Position numbers and translations under genes: made by a program
Origin: CAG-273 sp963929915
GTDB lineage: Bacteria; Bacillota; Clostridia; TANB77; CAG-508
Direction of reading: 5' to 3'
Assembly (NCBI GenBank): GCA_963929915.1
Contig: CAWVJY010000004.1
Coordinates: forward strand, 1 to 49,179
DNA: 49,179 nt
Notes under the pieces: generated by a model
Databases searched by the model: none
What the model was told of the DNA's origin: nothing
The model's input: only the letters and a program-made list of their open reading frames with translations
Shown here: positions 34,171-43,161 of the stretch, piece after piece
Position numbering within the stretch: the stretch's first letter is position 1
Layout of the letters: each line of letters begins with the position of its first letter

Positions 34171-35304
34171 ATGAAAAATGAAAAAAAGAAAATGATGGAA
34201 TATATTAATCAATTAGATAATAAGCAAATGGAAAAAACAGAAAAGACTTCTAAAAAATTAACTGTTACACTTAGTACCATTGTGCTTATGATAGTTGCTT
34301 TAATTATTGCTTTCTTTTATGTAATTGCTTCCTTTTTTTATTATGAAATTTATTTAGCTTTTTCCACAGAAGAAGAACAACTTATTATACAACTAGAAAA
34401 GATGTATAACCAAAATATTGAAATTGTAGAAACAAATTGTGATGAAAAAGCAAATGGTACTTATGTACTAAGAACTACCAAAGAACCAAAAATAGAATTT
34501 CATGCAGTAAAAGAAGCCTACCAAGATTTTGAAACAGATTATGAAGATAGGTTATTCATTTATTATAAAGAACAACAAAAAAATACACTTTTTCAAGATA
34601 TGCAATTAATGAAGCAAGAAGAAGTCAATGAAAAGTATCCAGATTTTCCTCTTTTAAAATGTCAAGCCTATTTATCAATTGAAGACTATAGTCAAATAGA
34701 GTTAGCAAGTAGAAATTTGTATCAAATTCAGCAATTTTTAGAGAGCAAAGTGGAAGATTTCGAAGTATTAACTTATTTGAAGATAGGAGACGATTATGTT
34801 AGCCCTGTAAAATATAATACCATTCATTCAGAAGAGCATGGAATTTATGCAGAAAAATATGAATATTATTGGCATCTAAAAGAGTCAAAAGGAGATCTTA
34901 GTAATATTCCGAAAAGTGATATAGAACAACTAAATTATCCACGTACATTAGAAGTAACCGTAAATGGAAATAAAGTAACCGATAGTGAAGAAAGCGGATA
35001 TGGTTTTATTTATTATTTGGAAGCAAATTATAACTTAGAAAAAAGAGCTTATGAGATAGATGCTAGAAAATTGATAATTAATAATTCAAGATATTTTGGG
35101 GTAAGAACATCCGATACACATACAGCTTTTAATTTTACTTACCAAGGCAAAACTTATGGTATTCATTTTAGAGATGATAAAATTAGAGGCAACAATTTGC
35201 CATGGACTTGTGAATTATCTTATTTTACGCAATTACTAGGAATACCAGTAGAATATGATTTAGAGCAAGAAAAAGTAAACTTTGTATTGGAAAATACGAA
35301 TTAA
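34171..35304 (+). CDS. unidentified membrane-anchored protein
   Basis: This 377-residue protein has a charged N-terminus (about 1-29), one or two adjacent membrane segments (about 30-60, TVTLSTIVLMIVALIIAFFYVIASFFYY) and a large extracytoplasmic, aromatic-rich domain. The final ~60 residues (TAFNFTYQGKTYGIHF... LLGIPVEYDLEQEKVNFVLE) faintly recall copper-amine-oxidase-N-type repeats found in Firmicute surface proteins. I cannot name a family. AGAGGATAAACC precedes the ATG. It stands between the transketolase pair and ftsE with ~140 and ~260 nt gaps, so probably has its own transcript. Confidence 0.6.
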   Translation: MKNEKKKMMEYINQLDNKQMEKTEKTSKKLTVTLSTIVLMIVALIIAFFYVIASFFYYEIYLAFSTEEEQLIIQLEKMYNQNIEIVETNCDEKANGTYVLRTTKEPKIEFHAVKEAYQDFETDYEDRLFIYYKEQQKNTLFQDMQLMKQEEVNEKYPDFPLLKCQAYLSIEDYSQIELASRNLYQIQQFLESKVEDFEVLTYLKIGDDYVSPVKYNTIHSEEHGIYAEKYEYYWHLKESKGDLSNIPKSDIEQLNYPRTLEVTVNGNKVTDSEESGYGFIYYLEANYNLEKRAYEIDARKLIINNSRYFGVRTSDTHTAFNFTYQGKTYGIHFRDDKIRGNNLPWTCELSYFTQLLGIPVEYDLEQEKVNFVLENTN

Positions 35305-35478
35305 AAAGTAAGTATGAAAAAATAAAACTTAAGTAGAAGACATATAAAAAATAACATCTAAAAATAAAATATAAATTGTAAATTTTTTGTGAATTTTAAA
35401 AATAAAAGAAATAAAGAGAAAAATAGAAATAAAGCCGTTTAAAAGCGATTTTATTCTATTTTTTTCTGCAAAAAAGTA

Positions 35479-35507
35479 TTGCAAATAATGTAATTTATTG
35501 TTATGAT
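35479..35507 (+). promoter_or_regulatory. promoter for ftsEX
   Basis: TTGCAA, 17-nt spacer, TATGAT, ~60 nt before the ftsE start, in an otherwise gene-free stretch. Confidence 0.55.
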
Positions 35508-35567
35508 AAAGAAGAATAAAAAATAATAACTAGAAAAATATCGAAATTGATATTAAGGAGTTACAAG

Positions 35568-36254
35568 ATGATAGAATTTAGAAATGTTAGCAAAACATAT
35601 GATACTGGTACAGAAGCAGTTCATAATGCTAATTTTGTGATTGATAAAGGTGAGTTTGCTTTCTTAGTAGGAAGTTCTGGATCAGGAAAATCCACACTAA
35701 TTAAGCTCATTCTAAAAGAAGAAGAACCAACCAAAGGAAATATTATTATTAATGGAAAAGATACTACTTTTCTAAAACCAAAAAGAATTCCTTATTTAAG
35801 AAGAAGTATGGGAGTTGTTTTTCAAGACTTTAGGTTATTACCAGATAGAACCGTTTACGACAATGTAGCTTATGCTATGTATATTGTAAGAGCAACTCCA
35901 AGACATATAAGAAGACAAGTACCTATGGTATTATCTTTAGTAGGGTTAAGCAATAAAGCTAAAATGTACCCAAATGAATTATCAGGAGGAGAACAACAAA
36001 GGGTGGCACTAGCAAGAGCTTTAGTAAATAATCCTTCTATGTTAATTGCAGATGAGCCAACTGGAAACTTAGACCCTGAAACAGCATGGGATATTATGAC
36101 TCTTTTAAATGATATTAATAACAGAGGAACTACTGTAGTAGTTGCAACACATGCAAAAGATATTGTAGATAGAATGAAAAAAAGAGTTATTCAAATAGAA
36201 GAAGGTAATATCATTAGAGATGATAAAAAAGGTGGGTATGACGGTGAGATATAG
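35568..36254 (+). CDS. ftsE: cell-division ATP-binding protein FtsE
   Basis: FtsE (228 residues) is the ABC ATPase of the FtsEX complex that controls septal wall hydrolases. It shows Walker A GSSGSGKST, Q-loop VVFQDFRLLPDRTVYDNVAYA (FtsE-typical), signature ELSGGEQQR, Walker B MLIADEPTGNLDP and the His switch VVATHAKD. ATG 35568 has AAGGAG 7 nt upstream and is preferred over upstream in-frame codons. It overlaps ftsX by 17 nt. Confidence 0.96.
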   Translation: MIEFRNVSKTYDTGTEAVHNANFVIDKGEFAFLVGSSGSGKSTLIKLILKEEEPTKGNIIINGKDTTFLKPKRIPYLRRSMGVVFQDFRLLPDRTVYDNVAYAMYIVRATPRHIRRQVPMVLSLVGLSNKAKMYPNELSGGEQQRVALARALVNNPSMLIADEPTGNLDPETAWDIMTLLNDINNRGTTVVVATHAKDIVDRMKKRVIQIEEGNIIRDDKKGGYDGEI

Positions 36255-37149
36255 TGTTTTTGGTTATTTAATTGGAGAAGGTTTTAGAAATGTATTTAAA
36301 AATAAAAAATCCACAATTGCTTCTATCATTATTATGTGTGCAACTATGTTTGTGTTTGGTATTTTCTTTTTAGTAGGAGAAAATGTGAACCATATTACAA
36401 AAACCATTGAAGAACAACAAGGAATGGAAGTATTTATTTATGATGAAGCAACAGAAACTCAAACTACGGAACTTGGCAATCAAATTAGAAGTATGAACTA
36501 TGTAAATACAGTTACCTATAAAACAAAAGAAGAAGCATTAGACCAGATGAAGAGAATGTTCAAAGACAAAAAAGGCTATTTGGAAACCTATGAAGGAGAA
36601 GGAAACCCTTTTAAAGCTTCGTATGTAGTAACACTAACAGATTTAACAAAATTAGAAGAAGTGCAAAATCAAATTGAACAATCTCCTATTGTAGCAAATA
36701 TTCAAACAAGACCAGATACAGTTAATGCCTTAATTCAGATTGCAGATGGTATTAAATTAATATCCATTATCATCTTAGTAATATTAATTTTAATTTCTAT
36801 TTTTATTATTACCAATACCATTAAATTAACAGTGCATGCTAGAAGAAAAGAAATTTCTATTATGAAATATGTAGGTGCAACCAATAGTTTTATTAGATGG
36901 CCATTTATGGTAGAGGGTATGATAATAGGGCTTATTTCTGCTATTATTTCTATGCTATTATTAGGTGGAGCTTATAATGTAGTATCTAATGAAATAGAGC
37001 AAGCATTAGTTAGTCTAAGAGGAGCAGATGTTTTACTATTACCAATGTCAGACATGTTTGGTACCTTAATTATTGTATACCTAGTATTAGGTCTTGGAAT
37101 TGGTGCTTTAGGTAGTGCAATTTCCATGAGAAAATACTTAGAAGTATAA
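36238..37149 (+). CDS. ftsX: cell-division permease-like protein FtsX
   Basis: FtsX (303 residues) has the expected topology: N-terminal helix (STIASIIIMCATMFVFGIFFLV), a ~100-residue extracellular loop that engages wall hydrolases (QGMEVFIYDEATE...QTRPDTVNAL), and three C-terminal helices with VHARRKEISIMKYVGATNSFIRWPFMVEG between them. ATG 36238 follows AAAGGTGGG. The downstream PcsB/EnvC-like proteins are the likely partners controlled through its loop. Confidence 0.95.
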   Translation: MTVRYSVFGYLIGEGFRNVFKNKKSTIASIIIMCATMFVFGIFFLVGENVNHITKTIEEQQGMEVFIYDEATETQTTELGNQIRSMNYVNTVTYKTKEEALDQMKRMFKDKKGYLETYEGEGNPFKASYVVTLTDLTKLEEVQNQIEQSPIVANIQTRPDTVNALIQIADGIKLISIIILVILILISIFIITNTIKLTVHARRKEISIMKYVGATNSFIRWPFMVEGMIIGLISAIISMLLLGGAYNVVSNEIEQALVSLRGADVLLLPMSDMFGTLIIVYLVLGLGIGALGSAISMRKYLEV

Positions 37150-37262
37150 AAGCTACAAAAGTATTTGATAGAAATTTATAAGAATGATAAGAACTATAAA
37201 AAATACAAAAAACGTATTACAAAGAAAAAAGCAAAAAAAGAACTTTTATAAAAGGAGAAAAG

Positions 37263-38426
37263 TTGCATATGAAAAGAAAAATTATTTCTATATTTGTTAT
37301 TTTAGTCATGTTGCAAGTAATGGTAACACAGGTAATTGCAGCAAGTTTAGAAGACCAAAAAAGTGATATACAAGATAAAGTAGAGGAAGCAACACAAAGA
37401 AAAAATGATATTATAGCAGAAAAAGATGATATTGTTAACGAAATTTCTGAATTGGAAGATTCTATTTCAGAATATGAATCTGAGTTAGCAAAATTAAATT
37501 CAGAAATTGATGACTTAGAAAATAGCATAGAAGAAAAAAGTACAGAAATTAAAGAATTAGAAAAAGATTATGAAGAAAAAGCACAATTATTAGAAGATAG
37601 ACTTGTTGCAATTTATGAAGAAGGTCAAATTACTTTCCTAGATGCTCTTTTATCTTCAGATAATATTTGGGACTACATTTCTATGAGTTCCAGAGTACAA
37701 GAATTAGCTATTGCAGATAATCAGCAAATGGAAGAAGTAGAAAATAAAAGACAAGAAGTAGAAAAAGCGAAGAATGATTTAGAAGAAGAAAAAACAAAAT
37801 TAGACTCTTCTAAAAAACAAGCAGAAGCTAAAAAAGAACAATTAGAAACAGCAAAAGCTTCAAAAGAAAGTAAAATGTCAAATTTAACCGCAGAACAAAA
37901 ACAATTGCAGGCAGACATTGAAGAATATAATGAAGAAATAGATAGAATAGAAGAAGAAATTAGAAAAGCAGCTCAAGAGTCCAACGGTCATTATAATGGC
38001 AATTTCAATGGAGTGTTAGCTTGGCCATTATCAAGTAGTGATACTCCTTACTACAATTATATAACTTCTTATTTTGGAAATAGGGAACAACCAGTAGCAG
38101 GAGCAAGTACTAACCACAGAGCTATTGACATAGGGGTACCTATTGGAACACCTGTATATTCTGCAGAAGATGGTTATGTTATGACAAAAGGTTATTCAAG
38201 TGTTAGAGGATATTATGTTATGGTAAAACATGCAGATAACTTATATACTTTCTATCAACACTTAAGTTCTATCCTTGTTTCACAAGGACAAACTGTATCA
38301 AGAGGACAACAAATTGCAAGAAGTGGAAATTCGGGTATTGGATCAGGACCACACTTACACTTTGAAGTACGTACAAGTCCATACTATGGAAGCGAAGTAA
38401 ATCCACTTAACTATACACATTGGTAA
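37263..38426 (+). CDS. PcsB/EnvC-like coiled-coil M23 peptidoglycan hydrolase (copy 1)
   Basis: The protein has 387 residues: signal peptide (about 1-27, ending VIAAS), a long coiled coil (about 30-235) and a C-terminal M23 zinc peptidase. In the coiled coil, EDRLVAIYEEGQITFLDALLSS resembles the FtsX-binding/CwlO-PcsB region. Metal-site motifs are NHRAIDIG (His, Asp) and GPHLHFEV, with YQHLSS between. Location directly after ftsEX supports control by FtsEX. The start is TTG 37263 (AAGGAG 5 nt upstream) or ATG 37269 (11 nt); sequence alone does not settle this. Confidence 0.9.
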   Translation: MHMKRKIISIFVILVMLQVMVTQVIAASLEDQKSDIQDKVEEATQRKNDIIAEKDDIVNEISELEDSISEYESELAKLNSEIDDLENSIEEKSTEIKELEKDYEEKAQLLEDRLVAIYEEGQITFLDALLSSDNIWDYISMSSRVQELAIADNQQMEEVENKRQEVEKAKNDLEEEKTKLDSSKKQAEAKKEQLETAKASKESKMSNLTAEQKQLQADIEEYNEEIDRIEEEIRKAAQESNGHYNGNFNGVLAWPLSSSDTPYYNYITSYFGNREQPVAGASTNHRAIDIGVPIGTPVYSAEDGYVMTKGYSSVRGYYVMVKHADNLYTFYQHLSSILVSQGQTVSRGQQIARSGNSGIGSGPHLHFEVRTSPYYGSEVNPLNYTHW

Positions 38427-38549
38427 AATAAAAGAGAAAAATAAAAATCTTTTATAAAATAATATTTACTTAAAAATAGTATTCAGTATAGTATTTTAAA
38501 AAAAAGAATATAAGTACAAAATTAATAAATTAAAGGAGGGGAGAACGCA

Positions 38550-39818
38550 ATGGTAAAACAAAAAATACTATGTATTCTCCTTGTTTTTATTTTAATATGT
38601 GGAATTTCAATCTCTTCTTTTGCAAGTAATACAGGCACTTTAAACAATCAAATACAAAATAATCAATCACAACAAAACCAAAATGAACAAACTCAAGATA
38701 ATACTAATCAAGATAATAACAATCAGCAAACTAGTAATGATCCATTAGAAAATTTGAACCAACAAAAAGAAGAAACACAAGAAAAATTAGAAGAAGCAAA
38801 TTCACAATTAGAATATGTACAAACCGAAATGTCCAATACATTAGTACAAATTCAAGAGCTAGATGATAAAATTAGACAATATGAACAAGAAAATACAGAT
38901 TTATTATCTAAATTGCAAGAATTAGAAACTTCTATAATAGAAACAACAGAAAAATTAGAAACAGTTACACAAGAATACGAAAAGAAATCAAAACAATTAG
39001 AAGATAGATTAGTAGCATTATATGAAGCAGGAGATATTGCTTATTTGGATGTTCTTTTATCAGCTAATAGTTTATCAGACTTTTTATCTCTTTACTATGC
39101 TATGATTGAAATAGCAGAATATGATAACCAACTAATTGATAAAGTAGAACAACAAAAAGATGAAATAGACTTAGCAAAAAGAAAATTAGAAAATGAAACA
39201 GCGGAAGTAAAAATATTAAAAGCAAAAGCAGAGCAAACAGAAGTTGTTTTAAAAAACACAAAAACATTACAACAAGGATACATAGAAAAATTATCAGAAG
39301 ATGAGAAAAAGCTAAATGAAGAAATTCAGCAATATAAGGATGACACAGCTAGAATAGAAGCTAAAATTTTAGAAATTGCAAACCAAAATCAAGAATTCAA
39401 TATCCAGTATACAGGAGGAACCATGATATGGCCTGTTGCTATTTCTGGTACAGGAATTACATCTTATTATGGTAGCAGAGAACATCCAATAGCAGGAGTA
39501 GTTCGTTTCCACCAAGGAATTGATATTGGAAACACAGGTTTTGGGGCACCAGTTGTAGCTGTTGCAGATGGAGTAGTTACTTATGCTGGATGGCTTGGCT
39601 CCTATGGAAATTGTGTTATGGTTTACCACGGAGATGGTATTACTACTTTATATGGACATGGACAACAAGTATTAACGCAAAATGGGGCAGAAGTAAAACA
39701 AGGAGACATCATTATGGAAACAGGTTCTACAGGAAACTCTACAGGTCCACACTTACATTTTGAAATTAGAATAAATGGAAGCACTACAAATCCATTAAAC
39801 TATGTAAAAGAGCCATAG
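38550..39818 (+). CDS. PcsB/EnvC-like coiled-coil M23 peptidoglycan hydrolase (copy 2)
   Basis: This is a 422-residue paralogue of the preceding gene: signal peptide ending ISSFAS, an Asn/Gln-rich linker, a coiled coil with EDRLVALYEAGDIAYLDVLLSA, then an M23 domain with FHQGIDIG, LYGHGQQV and GPHLHFEI. The linker and a divergent catalytic domain distinguish it from copy 1, so the two may act at different sites or stages. AAAGGAGGGG precedes the ATG. A terminator follows, so the ftsEX-M23-M23 group ends here. Confidence 0.9.
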   Translation: MVKQKILCILLVFILICGISISSFASNTGTLNNQIQNNQSQQNQNEQTQDNTNQDNNNQQTSNDPLENLNQQKEETQEKLEEANSQLEYVQTEMSNTLVQIQELDDKIRQYEQENTDLLSKLQELETSIIETTEKLETVTQEYEKKSKQLEDRLVALYEAGDIAYLDVLLSANSLSDFLSLYYAMIEIAEYDNQLIDKVEQQKDEIDLAKRKLENETAEVKILKAKAEQTEVVLKNTKTLQQGYIEKLSEDEKKLNEEIQQYKDDTARIEAKILEIANQNQEFNIQYTGGTMIWPVAISGTGITSYYGSREHPIAGVVRFHQGIDIGNTGFGAPVVAVADGVVTYAGWLGSYGNCVMVYHGDGITTLYGHGQQVLTQNGAEVKQGDIIMETGSTGNSTGPHLHFEIRINGSTTNPLNYVKEP

Positions 39819-39844
39819 GAAAAAAATATTATAAAAGAATAAGT

Positions 39845-39909
39845 AAAAAATATAGTGATGAAAATCTACTGTTATCACTACAAAATAATAAATTCACTAT
39901 ATTTTTTGT
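39845..39909 (+). terminator. terminator with alternative pairing
   Basis: AAAAAATATAGTGA pairs with TCACTATATTTTTT. The 5' arm can instead pair with ATCACTA at 39874-39880, so two exclusive folds are possible. The final T-run supports termination. Confidence 0.65.
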
Positions 39910-40070
39910 GGTTATACAAAAGCAACCAATAATACTAATCATAATTTTAGTAAAAATAAAATAAATATAGAAGGAAGCTTAAATAAAGAAAAAACTTAAA
40001 AATATAATAATACTCAAAATAATAGCAAAAAATAAAACAAATAAAAGAAAATTTGAAATGGAAAGGAGAT

Positions 40071-40099
40071 TCGTATAATGAAATGGAGTCATTATACGA
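40071..40099 (+). promoter_or_regulatory. 10-bp hairpin between ribosome binding site and ctpA start
   Basis: AAAGGAG (40062-40068) is followed at once by the perfect stem TCGTATAATG/CATTATACGA. The real ATG lies at 40109. If the hairpin forms in mRNA it brings the site to ~11 nt from the ATG. An out-of-frame ATG inside the stem (40078) starts a 20-codon ORF. Confidence 0.6.
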
Positions 40100-40108
40100 G
40101 AAATACAA

Positions 40109-41323
40109 ATGGAAAAGAACAATACACAAAAAGTTTATAAAATAATAATGCTTGTTTTAATTGTCATTATTGTTACATCATTAATTACCGCATTTTTAAC
40201 TTACCAATATTTAACTAGTTCAAATGGAATTGGAATAGGGAAAACGAATAGTTCTTTATCTGGCTTAGAATATACTCTTTCCCAATTTAGAAGCGAACTA
40301 GAAAGAAAATACATAGGAGAAATCAATGATGAAGACCTAATTGAAGGAGCAATTAAAGGCTATGTAGCAGGTCTTGGAGATCCATATACCGTATATTATA
40401 CAAAAGAAGAAATGGACGACATTATGCAAGAAACCAATGGTAATTATGTAGGAATTGGAATTTATATGACATTAGATACAGAAAAAAATGCTATACTTGT
40501 TCTTAGTCCAATAGAAAATTCTCCTGCAGAAGAAGCAGGATTAATGCCAGGAGATATTATTACAAAAGTAGATGGTGTAAGCTATACTGGTGACCAATTA
40601 GATGAAGCTTCTAATAAAATAAAAGGAAAAGAGGGAACGAAAGTTACTTTAGAAATTCTAAGAGGAGAAGAAACCAAAACTTTTGAAATAGAAAGAAGAA
40701 CCGTATTAATTAGCCATATTACTACAAAAGTATTAGAAAACAATATTGGATATATTGCAATATCGGACTTTGAAGGTGGTTGTGCTGATGAATTTAGAGA
40801 AAAATATTTAGAATTAGAAAAACAAGGAATTACCAAACTAATTATAGATATTCGTGATAATGGTGGAGGTATTGTAGATGAAGCACTAGAAATTGCAGAA
40901 ATGATAACAGATAAGGGCTCTACCTTACTAATTACCACAGATAAAAACGAAAAAGAAGATGTTACAAAATCTACATCAGATCCAATTATCAATATGCCTA
41001 TTGTACTTTTAACAAATGAATATTCAGCAAGCGCTTCTGAAATTTTAGCAGCAGCTTTAAAAGAAAATGGTAAAGCTACCTTAGTAGGAACAACAACTTA
41101 TGGAAAAGGAATTATTCAAGAACTACATCAATTATCAGATGGCAGTGGACTTAAAATTACAACCAATGAATATTTTACACCAAATCATAATGCTATTCAT
41201 GAAATAGGAATTGAGCCAGATATAGAAGTAGAATTATCAGATGAAGCTAAAGCACAGTTAGAATTACCAGAAGAAGATGATACGCAATTACAAAAAGCAA
41301 TTGAAGTGTTAAATGAAGAATAA
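40109..41323 (+). CDS. C-terminal processing serine peptidase (S41, CtpA/CtpB-like)
   Basis: The protein has 404 residues: a membrane anchor (about 10-33), a short helical segment, a PDZ domain (about 115-200, SPIENSPAEEAGLMPGDIITKVDG) and the S41 protease domain. The catalytic Ser/Lys dyad is in TNEYSASASEILAAALK and GTTTYGKGIIQ; the DIRDNGGG loop is typical. Such proteases trim exported proteins and regulate wall hydrolases or sporulation signalling. In Bacillus a CtpB gene lies next to ftsEX, and the same neighbourhood appears here. Its start region contains the hairpin described separately. Confidence 0.93.
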   Translation: MEKNNTQKVYKIIMLVLIVIIVTSLITAFLTYQYLTSSNGIGIGKTNSSLSGLEYTLSQFRSELERKYIGEINDEDLIEGAIKGYVAGLGDPYTVYYTKEEMDDIMQETNGNYVGIGIYMTLDTEKNAILVLSPIENSPAEEAGLMPGDIITKVDGVSYTGDQLDEASNKIKGKEGTKVTLEILRGEETKTFEIERRTVLISHITTKVLENNIGYIAISDFEGGCADEFREKYLELEKQGITKLIIDIRDNGGGIVDEALEIAEMITDKGSTLLITTDKNEKEDVTKSTSDPIINMPIVLLTNEYSASASEILAAALKENGKATLVGTTTYGKGIIQELHQLSDGSGLKITTNEYFTPNHNAIHEIGIEPDIEVELSDEAKAQLELPEEDDTQLQKAIEVLNEE

Positions 41324-41361
41324 GAAGCAATTGTCTTTACAAGATTATAATATATAACTAA

Positions 41362-41499
41362 AACATTAGAATTGTCTTTTTCAATTTTAAAAACCTTTCC
41401 CCTTTTGGATAGCTGTAACTCGGAATAAATTCCTCGAACAGATGTCACAATGGTCGCCCACGCAAGGCTTTAAAAATTTCAAAAGACAATTCTAATACT
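41362..41499 (-). repeat. structured element R4 (homologue of R2)
   Basis: An outer stem ATTAGAATTGTCTTTT and its complement enclose a core that on the minus strand reads GCGTGGGCGACCATTGTGACA, an inner hairpin CGAGGAATTTATTCCGAG-like, and TCCAAAAGGGGAAAGG. The loops match R2 (25836-25979) nearly base for base, while stem positions differ in compensating pairs. It lies between ctpA and the tRNA cluster. Confidence 0.7.
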
Positions 41500-41587
41500 T
41501 TTTATTCAATAAATTTAGTTTTATTTTAGGAAGGCTTTTTTAGTGTAATAATTTTACAAAAAAATCTGATTTTTTTTAGAATATGTA

Positions 41588-41616
41588 TTGACAATCTTTT
41601 TAAAATTTAGTATACT
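41588..41616 (+). promoter_or_regulatory. tRNA cluster promoter
   Basis: TTGACA, 17-nt spacer, TATACT, ending 20 nt before tRNA-Val. Confidence 0.8.
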
Positions 41617-41635
41617 AAACAAGTCAGGAAAAACC

Positions 41636-41711
41636 GGGCGCATAGCTCAGCTGGGAGAGCATCTGCCTTACAAGCAGGAGGTCATAGGTTCGAGCCCTAT
41701 TGCGCCCACCA
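41636..41711 (+). tRNA. tRNA-Val (TAC)
   Basis: Acceptor GGGCGCA/TGCGCCC, anticodon loop CTTACAA giving TAC, T-arm GGTTCGAGCCC and an encoded CCA. Confidence 0.96.
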
Positions 41712-41720
41712 TTTTTTTAC

Positions 41721-41797
41721 GGCCTGGTAGTTCAGTTGGTTAGAACGCTAGCCTGTCACGCTAGAGGTCGACGGTTCGAGCCCGTTCCAGGTCGCCA
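41721..41797 (+). tRNA. tRNA-Asp (GTC)
   Basis: Acceptor GGCCTGG/CCAGGTC, anticodon GTC within CTAGCCTGTCACGCTAG, T-arm GGTTCGAGCCC, encoded CCA. Confidence 0.96.
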
Positions 41798-41810
41798 TTT
41801 TTTTATATTT

Positions 41811-41886
41811 GCCTCGATAGCTCAGTCGGTAGAGCAAGGGACTGAAAATCCCTGTGTCAGTGGTTCGATTCCACTTCGAGGCACCA
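41811..41886 (+). tRNA. tRNA-Phe (GAA)
   Basis: Acceptor GCCTCGA/TCGAGGC, anticodon GAA within GGGACTGAAAATCCC, T-arm GGTTCGATTCC, encoded CCA. Confidence 0.96.
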
Positions 41887-41891
41887 TTTTT

Positions 41892-41930
41892 AAAAGATTA
41901 TCATAAAAAATTGATAATCTTTTATTTTTA
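41892..41930 (+). terminator. terminator after the tRNA cluster
   Basis: AAAAGATTATCA/TGATAATCTTTT stem followed by a T-rich tract. Confidence 0.8.
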
Positions 41931-41939
41931 TGGTATGAT
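41911..41939 (+). promoter_or_regulatory. promoter for the Fic gene, overlapping the terminator
   Basis: TTGATA, 17-nt spacer, TATGAT. The -35 box is part of the 3' arm of the tRNA terminator, a compact arrangement. Confidence 0.5.
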
Positions 41940-41984
41940 ATCAGTATTAGAAATTAATGTAAAAAAGTTAAATGGAGGTTTCAA

Positions 41985-42977
41985 ATGGAAATAAATTCCC
42001 CACCATATACAATAACTGATAAAATGTTAAATTTAGCAACAACTATAATGGAAAAAATTGGAGAAGCAAATTATTTTGAAAGTTTGAACAGATTTCCAGA
42101 GCTAAGAAGAAAGACAAGAATAAAGTCAATACATTCTTCTTTAGCTATTGAAAATAATCAATTATCATTGTTTCAAGTTGAAGCAGTAATAAATGGAAAA
42201 GCAGTTATCGGCGAACAAAAAGATATTCAAGAAGTTAAAAATGCATATAAAGCCTATGAACAAATTGATAATATTAATCCATATTCAGTAAAAGATTTAA
42301 AGAAAATACATGGAATATTAACTTTTGCTATTGAAGATGATAGTGGACAGTTTAGAAATCATGGAGAAGCTGTTTATGATGGTAATATCCAAATTTTTAT
42401 GGCTCCACCTCATAAAATGGTTCCAACATTAATGGATAATTTATTTAAATGGATGAATCAAGCAAAAGAAAATGTTAATCCATTAATTTTATCTTCCATA
42501 TTTCATTATGAATTTGTATTTATACACCCTTTTTCGGATGGAAATGGAAGAACTGCTAGACTATGGCAAACTGCAATACTTGCACATTGGAAAGAACTAT
42601 TTAAATATATTCCCATAGAAACTATAATAAAAAAATATCAAGAAGAATACTATACGGCTATTCAAAATTGTAATAATGCAGGAAATTCTAATGAATTTAT
42701 TGAGTTTATGCTAAAAATTATAGATGAAGCTGTAGATGGAATGATTTTAACTTCTAACCAAGAAACTACACAAGAAACTACACAAAAAACTACACAAGAA
42801 AAAATAATAAATTTAATTAAAAAAAATCCAAGCATTACACAGATTGAAATGGCTAAAACACTTGACTTAACAAGAGATGGTATATCATATAATATAAAAG
42901 CACTAAAAGAAAAAGGCATTATTGAAAGAGTAGGCTCTACCAAAAAAGGAATTTGGAAAATAAATATACCAGAATAA
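41985..42977 (+). CDS. Fic-family protein (class II) with C-terminal winged helix
   Basis: The protein has 330 residues. An N-terminal inhibitory-helix motif SSLAIENN (Ser52, Glu56, Asn57) fits the (S/T)xxxE(G/N) consensus. The catalytic Fic motif HPFSDGNGRTAR is complete at 181-192. A low-complexity hinge of ETTQ repeats (near 255-267) leads to a winged-helix domain (ITQIEMAKTLDLTRDGISYNIKALKEKGIIERVG). Such proteins AMPylate targets and are held inactive by their own Glu. The target is unknown, and the DNA-binding tail suggests self-regulation. GGAGG precedes the ATG. Confidence 0.92.
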   Translation: MEINSPPYTITDKMLNLATTIMEKIGEANYFESLNRFPELRRKTRIKSIHSSLAIENNQLSLFQVEAVINGKAVIGEQKDIQEVKNAYKAYEQIDNINPYSVKDLKKIHGILTFAIEDDSGQFRNHGEAVYDGNIQIFMAPPHKMVPTLMDNLFKWMNQAKENVNPLILSSIFHYEFVFIHPFSDGNGRTARLWQTAILAHWKELFKYIPIETIIKKYQEEYYTAIQNCNNAGNSNEFIEFMLKIIDEAVDGMILTSNQETTQETTQKTTQEKIINLIKKNPSITQIEMAKTLDLTRDGISYNIKALKEKGIIERVGSTKKGIWKINIPE

Positions 42978-43029
42978 ACATGTGACAGAATTATGCCAAG
43001 GTGAGTAAGAGCAAATTTAATGAAAAACG

Positions 43030-43058
43030 TTGATTTTTTGAAAAAAATATGCTATCAT
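43030..43058 (+). promoter_or_regulatory. promoter for rpsO
   Basis: TTGATT, 17-nt spacer, TATCAT, ~100 nt before the rpsO start. Confidence 0.5.
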
Positions 43059-43161
43059 ATGAATGGTGTTAAAAAATACCAATTACCTTATACTTAGCAA
43101 AAGGAAAAAAACTCCACTTTTACTCAGTTTAAGGCAAATAAAAATATAGGAGGTGCTAAAC

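Noticed and set aside
42760..42800. Short direct repeats as a CRISPR-like array
   Set aside because: They are in-frame ACTACACAAGAA units coding an ETTQ hinge in the Fic protein. There are no spacers.
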